In this document: positions 62,416-64,000 of the stretch, piece by piece
Layout: each line of letters opens with the position of its first letter
How positions within the stretch are numbered: the stretch's first letter is position 1
Assembly (NCBI GenBank): GCA_013420905.1
Contig: JAAXNY010000006.1
Location: forward strand, 4,092,001 to 4,156,000
DNA length: 64,000 bases
Direction: 5' to 3'
From: Collybia mongolica
Taxonomy: Eukaryota > Basidiomycota > Agaricomycetes > Agaricales > Clitocybaceae
The notes under the pieces: generated by a model
The model's input: only the letters and a program-made list of their open reading frames with translations
Databases searched by the model: none
What the model was told of the DNA's origin: nothing
Made by a program: the position numbers and the translations under genes

Positions 62416-63589
62416 TTACTTGCTGTCGCCCATAAGTGTATTGAGGGCGCGCACGACCTGCCCGATAGCTTCTCGAACAGTTTCTTGTTCACTTGCCTTG
62501 ATACGCCTCATGAACCGGCCCTCGAACTTGTCGGGGTGGAAGCGTAAAAAGGTCTCCCTTAGTTTCTCCTTTCGCTCCTTCTTGTCTACATCTCGCAGGG
62601 GTGGGGGCTTGGCTCCGTCCGTTGGGGCTGCTGTGAGGAGGAACTCTGAAATTGCCTCCATTGTCAAGTGTTCTAGTGTTATGGCAACGGGTATAGATGA
62701 AGCAGTCGATCCTCGCTTGTCTGGTTTCTGGTGGTGCGCTGCGAGGATGGGCCACGGTATATCTTTGAATTCGAGGTCTTGTTGTGAGAGAGTTGAATCA
62801 TCGTCGCCCGAGAGGAGTTTCTTCCACCGGATATCGTATTCCTCCCTCGCATAATCCCACCTGCGATTCAGTCGCTCTAGTTTCTTCCGTAATCTTTCCT
62901 CTTCCGCGAGCTTCTCTAGTCTTTTGGTTTCGGCCCGTTTTGCCTTTTCCTCAGCACGGCGCGCAGCATGAAGAGCCTTCTTGCGTTGCTGCTCCGCATA
63001 TTCCTCAGCGTGGGTTTTCCTACCAAGCTAGTCAATACCCCCTTCGACCTAAATGAGCCGTAACACACCTGTACATTCCCACTCTAATCCACTCCGCATA
63101 TTCCTCGTCGTCCATGTACCTTGGATCGACATTTAAGAAGTCGTCTACCTGAGGTTCATCAAATACCGCCTTCCCGGGCTTCCCACCACCCCCAGACCTC
63201 CACCTTCCAGGAACATGAGCAAAGTCATTGAGGCGTGCCTCTAAAGAGTCCAGCCGCTCATCATCCTCGAAGGCTCCAAACATCTTCTCTCGGAACCGCT
63301 GTTCCTCCAATTCGGCACGTATCGCGTCGTAGTCTACCTTGTAAGAACCCTGACTTGTTCGCTGTGAGGATGGACCAGGTTGAGGTCCGTATTCTTCAGA
63401 AAATTCGTCATCGCTCGAGGCCCACCTTGGGAGAGTTTCGCTGTCCGCCCCATCCGTGCGACGACGTTTCTGGGAAGAACCGATATCGTCCTCGTCTTTA
63501 TGCCTCCGACGTTTTTCTTCCTTCCTCTTTTTTCGTCGTTGGCGTGCTGCTTCCTCCTCTGGTGTAGGTTTGAGGGTGAGCTTTGGCAT
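62416..63589 (-). CDS. NFKBIL1-like (IkappaB-like) protein
   Basis: ATG 63589 (MPKLTLKPTPEEEAARQ). One intron of about 45 nt follows VGMYR; the second exon starts in KTHAEEYAEQ. The protein has a Lys/Arg/Glu-rich start (RRKKRKEEKRRRHKD, a likely nuclear signal), a long charged coiled coil (KALHAARRAEEKAKRAETKR), then LEFKDIPWPIL and the signature KLRETFLRFHPDKFEGRF followed by EAIGQVVRALNTLM. The last block is the conserved C-terminal region of NFKBIL1. Animal members have ankyrin repeats and are linked to splicing; this fungal form lacks ankyrins, which seems usual outside animals. Nuclear function is inferred. The 5' end lies 190 bp from a divergent F-box-like gene. Confidence 0.8.
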
Positions 63590-63781
63590 GAAACTCGTAA
63601 CGGCGTTGAGTTGAGCAGCAGGCGATGAGATGGAGCAAAGATAGGTGTATGTCCATGTTTGGTTCACGGGATTGGAAGGTCAAAACCAATCTTGGACCCT
63701 GCTTTGAACCATATGTATGGTTTCAAGCTAACTTCGTTTCCTGGTCGTCATAAGAAAAGCACATCCCTTCATTCGACAATA

Positions 63782-64000
63782 ATGATCACCAGTTTCCCCA
63801 CAGAGGTTCTTCGAAAAATCATCCAGCTTGCGACAAGCGCACTTTCCGCGTTCGACACCTCTGTCGAAGGGTCAGTATCTGATAAAGAAACTGAAGTATC
63901 TTTAGCGATCGATGAGTCCATGCGCCGCAAGTTAGCGTTGTGTTGTGTGTCGAAATCATTTTACGCGATCACCATCGAAAATCTCTACGAAATCGTCTCG
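63782..64000 (+). CDS. F-box-like gene, 5' part (truncated by window edge)
   Basis: ATG 63782 begins MITSFPTEVLRKIIQLATSA, which has the LP-E-L--I pattern of an F-box helix 1, followed by an Asp/Glu-rich loop and RRKLALCCVSKSFYAITIENLYE, like the LS-VCK-w--l part of an F-box with the terminal LY. The frame is open to the window end. Such proteins select substrates for SCF ubiquitin ligases. The family call rests on the N-terminal 73 residues only. Confidence 0.6.
   Translation, partial: MITSFPTEVLRKIIQLATSALSAFDTSVEGSVSDKETEVSLAIDESMRRKLALCCVSKSFYAITIENLYEIVS

Overview
The window is chromosomal DNA from a filamentous basidiomycete, most likely an Agaricomycete. Almost every gene is broken by short GT-AG introns of about 45-65 nt, often with CTRAY-like branch sites. 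Spacers are mostly 0.1-2 kb. Several genes belong to families I associate with mushroom-forming fungi: a tandem pair of 7-TM proteins with an RCWVIW core, F-box genes and relics, a glycine-rich two-pass membrane protein, and a short Pro/Ala-rich secreted protein. I cannot name the species. No rRNA, convincing tRNA, intact transposon or CRISPR array was found. All exon calls come from reading frames and splice signals by eye. Left part (1-16 kb): the 5' part of an adenosine kinase (-, cut by the window edge). Next a large putative RNA-repair protein (-) with 2H phosphoesterase, TPR, dual-specificity phosphatase, P-loop kinase and RNA ligase modules, interrupted by one in-frame TAG. Then an RCC1-repeat protein (+), a five-exon Swi5 recombination protein (-), a full-size ABCA-type transporter (+), a signal-peptide membrane protein (-) and a CorA/Mnr2-type Mg2+ transporter (-). 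Middle (16-36 kb): a PX-domain AGC kinase (-), two tandem 7-TM proteins (+), a very acidic probable nuclear protein (+), the glycine-rich membrane protein (-), a PNPOx-like flavin protein (-), a decayed F-box gene (+), a small conserved protein (+) and a homeodomain transcription factor (+). Right part (36-64 kb): a GRAM/VASt sterol-transfer protein of the Lam/Aster type (-), a flavin monooxygenase (-), the AP-3 delta adaptin (+), a GCK-III STE20 kinase (-), a single-pass membrane protein (-), a Mn-type cation diffusion facilitator (-), a proline-rich secreted protein (+), a fucosyltransferase-like type II membrane enzyme (+), two small uncharacterised genes, an NFKBIL1-like protein (-) and the start of an F-box-like gene (+). 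The genes do not form an obvious metabolic cluster; this looks like ordinary core chromosome with a few accessory genes. The strongest candidate for unusual biology is the multi-module RNA-repair gene at 672-3278, because of its domain set and because the TAG falls exactly inside a 34-residue TPR period. Other points worth attention are three inferred GC-AG introns, a 15-nt microexon in Swi5, and tiny first coding exons in two genes.
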